DNA of 64,000 bases from JACOXT01 sp964372855 (GTDB lineage: Bacteria > Patescibacteriota > Microgenomatia > Levybacterales > UBA12049): NCBI GenBank assembly GCA_964372855.1, contig CAYJRY010000002.1, positions 1-64,000 on the forward strand, given 5' to 3'. Position 1 is the stretch's first letter; each line of letters opens with the position of its first letter. The notes under the pieces were generated by a model. It had not been told where the DNA came from. It ran no database searches and was given only the letters and a program-made list of their open reading frames with translations. Both the position numbers and the translations under genes were made by a program. This document shows positions 57,730 to 64,000 of the stretch, one piece after another.

Positions 57730-58156
57730 TTTTCCAACCTCTGTTTTTTGATTTTCTCATTTCCTCTGTCTCATCTGGTCTTTTGTAGTCATCCTCAAGT
57801 CTATATGTTGTTCCTGTCTCTGGCGTTGAAACCTCAACGATATCGCAATCTGTGATGCCTACAAGCCTGTGTCTTTGGCCAATTTGCGTTGAAAAACCCT
57901 TACCATATTCAAGTTCTGTCTCAATAAGTTCCCCTTTATTGTTATCCCATATAACAAATGCTTTGCCTTTTATAATAAACCAGCTTTCTTCTTTTTTATC
58001 GTGGATTTGTAGAGATAATCTTTTGCCTTTTTCAATATGCAGCAATTTTCCCATATAAGGCTTATTTTCAGGTACAAAGTGTAATTCGTATCCCCACGGC
58101 TTTTCAATTCTTTTTATATAAGAGGAATTTGAGAAGTTTTTAGGATCAAAGTGCAT
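57722..58156 (-). CDS. Cupin-domain protein (mannose-6-phosphate isomerase type II-like)
   Basis: A single cupin barrel is seen. KPWGYELHFVPENKPYMGKLL and LSLQIHDKKEESWFIIKG carry the metal ligands of the first cupin motif (QIHxKKxExW). FSTQIGQRHRLVG and DIVEVSTPE fit the second. This resembles the isomerase half of bifunctional mannose-1-phosphate guanylyltransferase/isomerase enzymes. Sugar-phosphate isomerisation or sugar-nucleotide supply is plausible, but single-domain cupins are functionally diverse. Confidence 0.78.
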   Translation of the reverse strand: MHFDPKNFSNSSYIKRIEKPWGYELHFVPENKPYMGKLLHIEKGKRLSLQIHDKKEESWFIIKGKAFVIWDNNKGELIETELEYGKGFSTQIGQRHRLVGITDCDIVEVSTPETGTTYRLEDDYKRPDETEEMRKSKNRGWKND

Positions 58157-58208
58157 TTTAAATATTTTATCATATGTTATAATTGCTTTGCAAAAAAATA
58201 TTAAGTTT

Positions 58209-58778
58209 ATGATTGGGTTTTTGAGTGGAGAAGTAGTAATAAGAGGTGAGAATTATATTATTCTTGATATTGGAGGAATAGGGTATAAAGTATTTGTTGC
58301 AAGTTCAGTTATATCTAGCACCAACAATTCCCATCTGAAACTTTTTACCTATACGCATGTCAGAGAAGATAATATTTCTCTTTTTGGATTTTTAGATGAG
58401 TTGGACTTAAAACTTTTCGAAAACCTAATAAGTGTTTCAGGTATCGGTCCTAAAACAGCAATGGCAATATTTTCAGCAGGAGATCGAGCCTCGATAATAA
58501 AAGCAATTACTAAAGGAGATGTTTCTTTTTTCACATCAGTTCCGCGCTTAGGCAAAAAAAATGCTCAAAAAATTATAATTGAGCTTAAAAATAAATTCGG
58601 ATCTTTGGATGAATTTGATTTAACAACTAATGATACTCAAAATAATGAAGTTATCGTTGCGCTTGTGAATTTTGGTTACACAAAGAAAGAGGCAATTGAC
58701 GCGATTAAACATGCATCTAATAAAGCAGAAAAAGTTGAGGATAAAATAAGATTGGCATTAAAGTATCTGGGGAAATAG
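58209..58778 (+). CDS. ruvA: Holliday junction branch migration protein RuvA
   Basis: Its tetramer holds the four-way junction for RuvB. MIGFLSGEVVIRGENYIIL and GIGYKVFVASS are domain I. LFENLISVSGIGPKTAMAIFS and the FFTSVPRLGKKNAQKIIIELK segment are the two helix-hairpin-helix motifs. A C-terminal domain III, VALVNFGYTKKEAIDAI, contacts RuvB. ATG at 58209 gives the standard start; the frame is open to a TTG at 58188. ruvB follows after a palindromic element. Confidence 0.95.
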   Translation: MIGFLSGEVVIRGENYIILDIGGIGYKVFVASSVISSTNNSHLKLFTYTHVREDNISLFGFLDELDLKLFENLISVSGIGPKTAMAIFSAGDRASIIKAITKGDVSFFTSVPRLGKKNAQKIIIELKNKFGSLDEFDLTTNDTQNNEVIVALVNFGYTKKEAIDAIKHASNKAEKVEDKIRLALKYLGK

Positions 58779-58783
58779 ATTGA

Positions 58784-58891
58784 ATTAAAAATGAAAAGTG
58801 AAAAAATAAAAATCACATATAAAAATTTAAAAAGTCATTTATTTTTTAATTTTACATTGTCATTTTTCATTTTTATTTTTTATTTTTAAAT
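58784..58891. repeat. Palindromic heptad element between ruvA and ruvB
   Basis: The left half has AAAAATG, AAAAGTG, AAAAAAT, AAAAATC. The right half has TTTTTAA, TTTTACA, TTGTCAT, TTTTCAT, TTTTATT, TTTTATT. The halves are complementary around 58830 and the element ends at the ruvB ATG. No ORF lies inside. Confidence 0.6.
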
Positions 58892-58892
58892 T

Positions 58893-59942
58893 ATGGCAAA
58901 AGGGCAGAGCGCAGATCAGGAACAAAAAAAGATTATAAAAGATAATATAAACCCTGAAGAAGAAGTTTTGTTTACTTCTCTAAGAGCTAAAAATTGGGAG
59001 GATTTTTATGGACAAAAGTCTATTAAAGAGTCTCTAAGAATCACAATTACTGCTGCTAGAAAAAGAAAAGAGGCAATTGAACATATACTTCTTTATGGAC
59101 CTCCAGGACTTGGCAAAACAACACTATCTCATTTAATTGCCAAAGAAATGGGAGTGAATATTAGAGTAACTTCTGGTCCTGCAATTGAGAGAGCTGGAGA
59201 TTTGGCTTCTATTTTAACTAACCTTGAAAAGGCAGATATATTGTTTATTGATGAAATTCATAGACTTAATAAAGTAGTTGAGGAAACTCTGTATCCAGCG
59301 ATGGAGGATTATGCGCTAGACATAGTCATTGGCAAAGGTCCATCTGCAAGAACACTTCGCCTTGATCTTCCACAATTTACAATTATTGGCGCAACAACAA
59401 GAATAGGACTTTTGTCTGCACCCTTAAGGGATAGATTTGGTGTGATTCATAGACTTAACTTTTATGATCACTTGGATTTGGAGAAAGTAATTGCAAACGC
59501 AGCAAGAAAATTGAAAGTTAAAATTGATGAGGAAAGTATAAAAGAAATAGCCAAAAGATCAAGGGGGACACCTAGAATTGCTCTAAAGATCTTAAAACGC
59601 GCTCGGGATTTCGCGCAAGTTAGAGGAAAAGGAGAAATAACAAAAGATTTGTCAGAAAAAGCGCTTAAAATGCTTGAGGTAGATCACTTGGGACTTGACA
59701 GTTCAGACATTAGATTTATAAAAGCAATTATTGAAAAACATGGTGGGGGTCCAGTTGGAATAGAAACAATTGCAGCTTCAATCTCAGAAGACATAGGGAC
59801 TATTGAGGAAGTTTTGGAGCCGTATTTACTCCAGATTGGGTTTTTGAAAAGAACTTCTAAAGGCCGCATCATCACCAAATCCGCCTATGAACATTTGGGG
59901 ATAAGGTTTATTGAGGATCAAAAGCAGCAGAATTTATTATAG
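58893..59942 (+). CDS. ruvB: Holliday junction branch migration ATPase RuvB
   Basis: The hexameric motor drives branch migration. The AAA+ core has LLYGPPGLGKTTLSHLIA (Walker A near residue 70), ILFIDEIHRLNKVVEETLYP (Walker B) and TIIGATTRIGLLSAPLRDRFG (sensor and arginine finger). The winged helix at the end contains GGGPVGIETIAASISED and LLQIGFLKRTSKGR. Full length is 349 residues. It lies 114 bp after ruvA, separated only by an inserted palindrome that probably broke an original tight operon. Confidence 0.96.
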   Translation: MAKGQSADQEQKKIIKDNINPEEEVLFTSLRAKNWEDFYGQKSIKESLRITITAARKRKEAIEHILLYGPPGLGKTTLSHLIAKEMGVNIRVTSGPAIERAGDLASILTNLEKADILFIDEIHRLNKVVEETLYPAMEDYALDIVIGKGPSARTLRLDLPQFTIIGATTRIGLLSAPLRDRFGVIHRLNFYDHLDLEKVIANAARKLKVKIDEESIKEIAKRSRGTPRIALKILKRARDFAQVRGKGEITKDLSEKALKMLEVDHLGLDSSDIRFIKAIIEKHGGGPVGIETIAASISEDIGTIEEVLEPYLLQIGFLKRTSKGRIITKSAYEHLGIRFIEDQKQQNLL

Positions 59943-60001
59943 TTTTTATTATTAGACTTCTCTAAATTGACAGTCTATAAGTAACATGTAATAGTGTTAC
60001 T

Positions 60002-60343
60002 GTGGATAACGATAATATTAGCGATTTACATTCTAAGGCTTTAAATCAATTGTTCACTAATTCAAATACAAATAAATCAAACTCAAGAAAAACTATTTTA
60101 CCGCTTCTGTTGATTATATTTGGCACAGCACAGCTTCTTTTCGCGATTGTTATATTTTTTATTACATCGCAATTATCTGGTTCCTATAAAGAATATGGTA
60201 TTAAAATTAACGAGTCAACAACAATTTTTTATTTGTTTATAGCAATTATCCTTTGTGTTATAGAGTTTATGTATGGTTTTCATTTAAAAAGAAGAAAGAG
60301 TATTACAAGTATGGATAAAACAAAATCTATTTTTTTCTTTTAA
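60002..60343 (+). CDS. Membrane protein, frameshifted near its C-terminus
   Basis: A polar head of about 33 residues is followed by two membrane helices (TILPLLLIIFGTAQLLFAIV and IFYLFIAIILCVIEFMYGF), then MDKTKSIFFF and a stop. The stop follows a run of seven T (60330-60336). With one more T the frame goes on as LLIGFIIFSLLIGLAAV and STLFPLYNSL to 60420, adding a third helix. Start is GTG; TTGACA and TAATAG lie upstream with the -10 box ending 7 nt before it. No family is recognised. Confidence 0.55.
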   Translation: MDNDNISDLHSKALNQLFTNSNTNKSNSRKTILPLLLIIFGTAQLLFAIVIFFITSQLSGSYKEYGIKINESTTIFYLFIAIILCVIEFMYGFHLKRRKSITSMDKTKSIFFF

Positions 60344-60420
60344 TAGGATTCATTATCTTTTCCTTGTTAATCGGACTGGCAGCAGTCTCAACTCTTTTTC
60401 CTCTATACAATAGCTTATAA
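60344..60420 (+). other. Detached third membrane helix of the frameshifted gene
   Basis: Read from 60346, the sequence encodes GFIIFSLLIGLAAVSTLF then PLYNSL and TAA at 60418. It is a clear membrane helix and lacks its own start. It joins the gene before it after insertion of one T in the seven-T run. Confidence 0.6.
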
Positions 60421-60532
60421 AGAGACAAGTAGGGCGTACTAAATAATATACAATTTGAATTTCCTGTATGGTTTAGATCTTGACAAGTTGTATTTAGTAT
60501 GTATAATAATTGTGTAATAGGAGTGTGTACTA

Positions 60533-60799
60533 ATGCATAGTTTAACTAATCATGTAAGAATGAATATTTCCTTGCCCAGTGAGTTGGTGGAGAACCTTAG
60601 GAAAACTGTTCCTCCAAGGGGGATTAGTAGGTTTATCGCGCAGGCATCTTTGGAGAAAATAGAACGTTTACGTAGAGACGAGGCTTTTAAAAAATTGCTT
60701 GCTGGACCTCCAGCATTTCCTCATATTAAAAATCCATATAAATGGGTTAGAAAAATAAGAAAAAATGATTTGATAAGATTAAAAAAGCTCGGAGTATGA
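60533..60799 (+). CDS. Ribbon-helix-helix antitoxin (VapB-like)
   Basis: HVRMNISLPSELVENLRKTV and GISRFIAQASLEKIERL are a ribbon-helix-helix domain. The tail is rich in lysine and aromatic residues (FPHIKNPYKWVRKIRKND) and should bind the PIN toxin. TTGACA, 16 bp and TATAAT lie about 30 nt upstream, and unlike many genes here a GGAG ribosome site precedes the ATG by 9 nt. The stop overlaps the toxin start by 4 nt. Confidence 0.82.
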   Translation: MHSLTNHVRMNISLPSELVENLRKTVPPRGISRFIAQASLEKIERLRRDEAFKKLLAGPPAFPHIKNPYKWVRKIRKNDLIRLKKLGV

Positions 60800-61197
60800 C
60801 AGCAAAATTTTTAATTGATACTGGTGAATGGATTAATTTTTTTAATAAGAAAGAAGAGGCGATAAATCTAATATCAAAATTAAGAGAAAAAGGTGAAATT
60901 TTTTCTTCGATTCTAACTATAATAGAACTTAGGGCTGGATGGACTGATGATTCGGCAAATGAGTTTCTGCCAATTTTTTATGCTCATACAAAGATTATAG
61001 GATTGTCCCAAAGAGTCGCCGAACTCGCTGGTAAATTCTTAAAAGACTATAAAACTAAAGGAATTAGTCTTACTACGGTTGATACATTGATTGCCTCAAC
61101 TGCCATTGTAGAGGATTGTCAGCTAGTGACTCGAAATAAAAAAGATTTTCCTATGAAAGAGCTTAAGTTATATCAAATGCCTAAAATCCAAGACTAA
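60796..61197 (+). CDS. PIN-domain toxin (VapC-like)
   Basis: FLIDTGEWINFFN gives the first aspartate, ILTIIELRAGW the glutamate, TTVDTLIASTAIV the central aspartate, and LVTRNKKDFPM the last residues of the PIN site. The 133-residue length is usual. Its ATG overlaps the antitoxin stop (ATGA). The 3' end overlaps the convergent Ca2+-ATPase gene by 17 nt. Confidence 0.87.
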   Translation: MTAKFLIDTGEWINFFNKKEEAINLISKLREKGEIFSSILTIIELRAGWTDDSANEFLPIFYAHTKIIGLSQRVAELAGKFLKDYKTKGISLTTVDTLIASTAIVEDCQLVTRNKKDFPMKELKLYQMPKIQD

Positions 61198-63571
61198 GGA
61201 TTTTTTGAGAAAATGGCGTAAGTGTAACTATAACTTGCAATACAAGGGTAATAACAACACCTATTATAAGAAATTTGTTCATTTTAAATATTGACTTTCC
61301 TCGAATTAAGAATGCAAGAGCCATATGTGAGATAACTAAGAGATTAAATATTATAGTTCTTGAAAATGTTTCAGAATAAACACCGAGAGAAAGCTTGAAG
61401 ATCAAAAGTAATATAAATGCCAACAAAAGACCAATTCCCAGAATAAAAATGAGCCTATGATTGGAAAGTATAGGAGCATTTGGATTTCTAGGTTTTAGTT
61501 TTAAAACCTCATGATCTTTATTGTCAGACGCCAATGCTAGGGATGGCACGCTATCTGTGACAACGTTTATCCAAAGAATTTGAGTAGGAAGGAGGGGGTT
61601 TGGCATGCCAAGAAGGCTTCCAAAAAAAACAAGTGCGATTTCTGAAAGATTGCCAGTGATTAAATAAGTGACAGATTTTGTGATGTTGTTATAAATCGTT
61701 CGTCCTTCTTCAACTGCACGAACAAGTGTTGAGAAATTGTCATCAGTTAGTACTATATCTGAGGCCTCCTTTGCAACATCAGTTCCTTTTTCACCCATTG
61801 ATATTCCAACATCAGCTTTTTTCAAAGCCAAAGCATCATTTACTCCATCTCCTGTAACGCCAACAACAAGCCCTAGTTTTTTATATATATTTACAAGGCG
61901 AAGTTTGTCTTCAGGACGGTTTCGAGCAAATATTCGAGTTTTTAAAATTATTTTCTCGAGCTCTTCATCAGGCATTTTTTCAATTTCCTCTCCTGTTACT
62001 ACGTCTTCATCTTTATCAATAAGCCCTACTTCTTTGGCAATAGAAAGCGCTGTTAACTCGTTATCGCCTGTTACCATTATTACTCGAATTCCAGCTGTTT
62101 TTGCCTTTTCAACTGCAGCTTTTGCTTCAACTCGTGGGGGGTCATATATGCCTACAATTCCTAAGAAATTGAGATCTTTTTCTAAATGTTCTCTTTGTAA
62201 ATTACTATGTTTTTCTAGTTTTGAACCAAAACCAATGACGCGAAGTCCCTCTGAAGCGTATTCTTCAATAAGTGAAGTAATGTGTTTTTTTGACTGATTA
62301 TCAACTTTGGCTTCTTCAAGAATAACTTCAGGAGCACCCCTAACATATACATAATTTTTTCCCTCTTCTTCAAGAATTGTTGTAATGGTTTTTCTCTCGG
62401 GATCAAAAGAGAATTCATCAATTATTTTTGCATTATTTTTTATTTTTTCAATGTCTTTTATTTTCTCTTTGGCAAAAATAAGCAATGCTCCGTCAGTTTT
62501 ACTGCCTACAATATCAAAAGAATTACTATTTGCTTTCTGAATTAAAGACGCAGTGTTACCAAATATACATGCTTTGAGAAGATGCGATAAAGATTCCTTA
62601 CTTCTTAGCCAAACTTTTTTAACTGTTTGGCTATTTTGTGTTATAGTTCCAGTTTTATCAATTAGAATTATCTGAACTGCACCAAGAGTTTCAACTGATG
62701 CCATTTTTCTTACAATTGCTTTTTTCTTTGCCATTCTTGAGACACCAATTGCCAATGCAATTGTGACAATTACAGGAAGGCCTTCTGGGATTGAGGCAAC
62801 ACCTACTGATATCGCAAGAATCGCCAACGGCAAAAACTCTTTTCCCTGAAAAGTACCTATAAGAATTAGAAAAAATGTAATTCCAATTACCGTGTAGGTG
62901 ATTGTTCTTCCTAGTCCATCAAGACGTCTCTGAAAAGGAGTTTTTTCTGAAGTCAAAGAAGTTAGTGTGTGGGCTATTTTTCCAAATCGAGTTTGCATTC
63001 CTGTTTTCTCAACTATTAGGATTCCACGTCCTCTTGTTATGAGAGTGCCTAGAAATATATCATCATTCTTATTTTTTATAACCGGAATAGACTCTCCAGT
63101 TAAAATAGACTCATCAACTTCGATTGGTTTGTAAGATCGGAGTTTTCCATCTGCTGGGATTCTATCTCCTTCGGATAGAATAATTAAATCCGAAGGAACG
63201 ATTTCTGAAGTTAGGATTTGTGTTTCTTTTGAGTTTCTAATCGCCCTAACAGTTGTCTTTACATACTCTTTGAGTTTTTGGAGAGATTTTTCTGCTTTAT
63301 ATTCCTGAGCAAAGCCAAAAATCGCATTTATAACTAAAACGGAAATTATAAAAATTCCATCTATTATGTTTCCTATGACAAAAGAAAGAAGTGAAGCGCT
63401 AGCAAGAATCGCATTTATAAATGTTGGAAATTGAGAGAGAAAAAGGAATAAAGGAACGGCTCTTTCTCCGCTTAATATCTCGTTTTTACCAAAAATTTTA
63501 AGTTTTTCTTGGGCATCTTGTGATGTAATTCCTTTTTCAACAATTTTATCCACAGATTTATTGTAGCACAC
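61181..63571 (-). CDS. P-type cation-transporting ATPase (P2A, Ca2+-ATPase-like)
   Basis: It moves cations, probably Ca2+, across the membrane at the cost of ATP. TGESIPV lies near residue 165, the phosphorylation site DKTGTIT near 302, KTDGALL in the nucleotide domain, and VTGDGVNDALALKKADVGISMG in the hinge. The cation site text VGVASIPEGLPVIV in helix 4 is typical of P2 pumps. Helices lie at about 60-95, 225-275 and in the C-terminal 200 residues. At 796 residues it is a compact member. The preceding gene lies 28 bp away. Confidence 0.92.
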   Translation of the reverse strand: MCYNKSVDKIVEKGITSQDAQEKLKIFGKNEILSGERAVPLFLFLSQFPTFINAILASASLLSFVIGNIIDGIFIISVLVINAIFGFAQEYKAEKSLQKLKEYVKTTVRAIRNSKETQILTSEIVPSDLIILSEGDRIPADGKLRSYKPIEVDESILTGESIPVIKNKNDDIFLGTLITRGRGILIVEKTGMQTRFGKIAHTLTSLTSEKTPFQRRLDGLGRTITYTVIGITFFLILIGTFQGKEFLPLAILAISVGVASIPEGLPVIVTIALAIGVSRMAKKKAIVRKMASVETLGAVQIILIDKTGTITQNSQTVKKVWLRSKESLSHLLKACIFGNTASLIQKANSNSFDIVGSKTDGALLIFAKEKIKDIEKIKNNAKIIDEFSFDPERKTITTILEEEGKNYVYVRGAPEVILEEAKVDNQSKKHITSLIEEYASEGLRVIGFGSKLEKHSNLQREHLEKDLNFLGIVGIYDPPRVEAKAAVEKAKTAGIRVIMVTGDNELTALSIAKEVGLIDKDEDVVTGEEIEKMPDEELEKIILKTRIFARNRPEDKLRLVNIYKKLGLVVGVTGDGVNDALALKKADVGISMGEKGTDVAKEASDIVLTDDNFSTLVRAVEEGRTIYNNITKSVTYLITGNLSEIALVFFGSLLGMPNPLLPTQILWINVVTDSVPSLALASDNKDHEVLKLKPRNPNAPILSNHRLIFILGIGLLLAFILLLIFKLSLGVYSETFSRTIIFNLLVISHMALAFLIRGKSIFKMNKFLIIGVVITLVLQVIVTLTPFSQKILSLGF

Positions 63572-63598
63572 AGTTTAAAAAGAAAAATTATTCGTTAC

Positions 63599-64000
63599 TT
63601 AATTTTCAACACGGGGTCTATACTGGAGTGCTTCGGCGATATGATGGGATCTAATATGTTTTGATTCTTCTAGATCAGCAATAGTTCGGGCAAGTTTTAA
63701 AGTTCTGTGATAAGATCTTGCAGAAAGCTTTAAACTTGAAACTGCCATACGAATTAGTTTTAGGCAATCCTCTGACAAATGACAATACTCTTTGATATCT
63801 TTATTTGACATTTCTGAATTTGAGGTTATTTTTCTTTTTTTAAATCTGGATAACTGAATATCTCGTGCTTTTTGAACACGTCGGCGTATTTGATTAGAAC
63901 TTTCTTTATCTTTTAAAGAATTTTGACTAGTTAAATGCTCAATTTTAACAGCAGGTACTTCTAAATGAATATCAATTCTATCAAGCATTGGACCAGAAAC
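63599..64000 (-). CDS. ComM/YifB-like Mg-chelatase family ATPase, C-terminal part (5' end outside window)
   Basis: SGPMLDRIDIHLEVPAVKIEHL is the start of the AAA+ lid region of ComM (GPxLDRID). KEYCHLSEDCLKLIRMAVSSL and LSARSYHRTLKLARTIADLE follow, and the end is HIAEALQYRP. The frame stays open to the window edge, so the ATPase core is outside. ComM helps integrate taken-up DNA as a branch-migration helicase in natural transformation. Together with ComF and the pilus genes this hints at DNA uptake (inference). Confidence 0.9.
   Translation of the reverse strand, partial: VSGPMLDRIDIHLEVPAVKIEHLTSQNSLKDKESSNQIRRRVQKARDIQLSRFKKRKITSNSEMSNKDIKEYCHLSEDCLKLIRMAVSSLKLSARSYHRTLKLARTIADLEESKHIRSHHIAEALQYRPRVEN

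Overview
This AT-rich 64-kb window looks like a chromosome fragment of a Candidate Phyla Radiation (Patescibacteria) bacterium, probably of the Microgenomates type. That placement is inferred from gene content and style, not from a marker phylogeny. Supporting signs are compact genes with stop/start overlaps, a PrgI/VirB4/TrbC-type secretion-pilus cluster without relaxase or coupling ATPase, LytR_C-tailed proteins, a fused acyl-ligase/ACP/acyltransferase, many PIN-type toxin modules, no biosynthetic operons beyond isolated enzymes, and mostly leaderless transcripts. The genetic code is the standard bacterial one: TGA, TAA and TAG all end intact genes.

Layout. 1-5.4 kb: end of a penicillin-binding protein with an in-frame TGA, a small membrane protein, a dockerin-bearing surface protein and a membrane-anchored metalloprotease. 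5.4-10.2 kb: toxin/antitoxin pair, lipid enzyme fusion with its own AcpS, ribulose-phosphate 3-epimerase, LytR_C protein. 10.2-14.2 kb: SpoIID-like, PH-domain, small membrane and phosphatase-like/LytR_C envelope genes. 14.2-23.5 kb: toxin modules, smpB with tmRNA, GDPD, ComF, six tRNAs, a GIY-YIG protein, an assembly gap and a NUDIX gene embedded in the tRNA cluster. 23.5-39.1 kb: type IV secretion/pilus cluster (VirB6-like, four TrbC/VirB2-like pilins, PrgI, VirB4), interrupted by nadD, nadE and inserted four-helix-bundle (4HB) genes. 39-44 kb: replication-origin neighbourhood (dnaN, dnaA, rpmH, rnpA, yidC, jag, RNase H-like). 44-50 kb: hexokinase-like, GH1, glycosyltransferase, a P-loop/winged-helix protein and a gene split by TAG. 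50-64 kb: valS, bL25, VapBC pairs, ruvC, purD, cupin, ruvA, ruvB, a P-type Ca2+-ATPase and the start of a ComM-like gene.

The most striking structure is not a gene. Short degenerate arrays with a 7-nt period occur throughout. They appear as inverted arms flanking three 4HB genes (one broken), as ORF-less palindromes between genes, and as unpaired in-frame arrays inside valS (four times), ruvC, a NUDIX gene and the signal peptide of the VirB6-like protein. Each locus uses its own heptamer word, yet the two arms of a locus are complementary to each other. This resembles the 4HB intervening sequences of 23S rRNA, but sits between protein genes. It is my main candidate for an undescribed element family. 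A second, GC-rich family of perfect palindromes lies inside the tmRNA tag frame, nadE, the PBP gene and the GIY-YIG gene.
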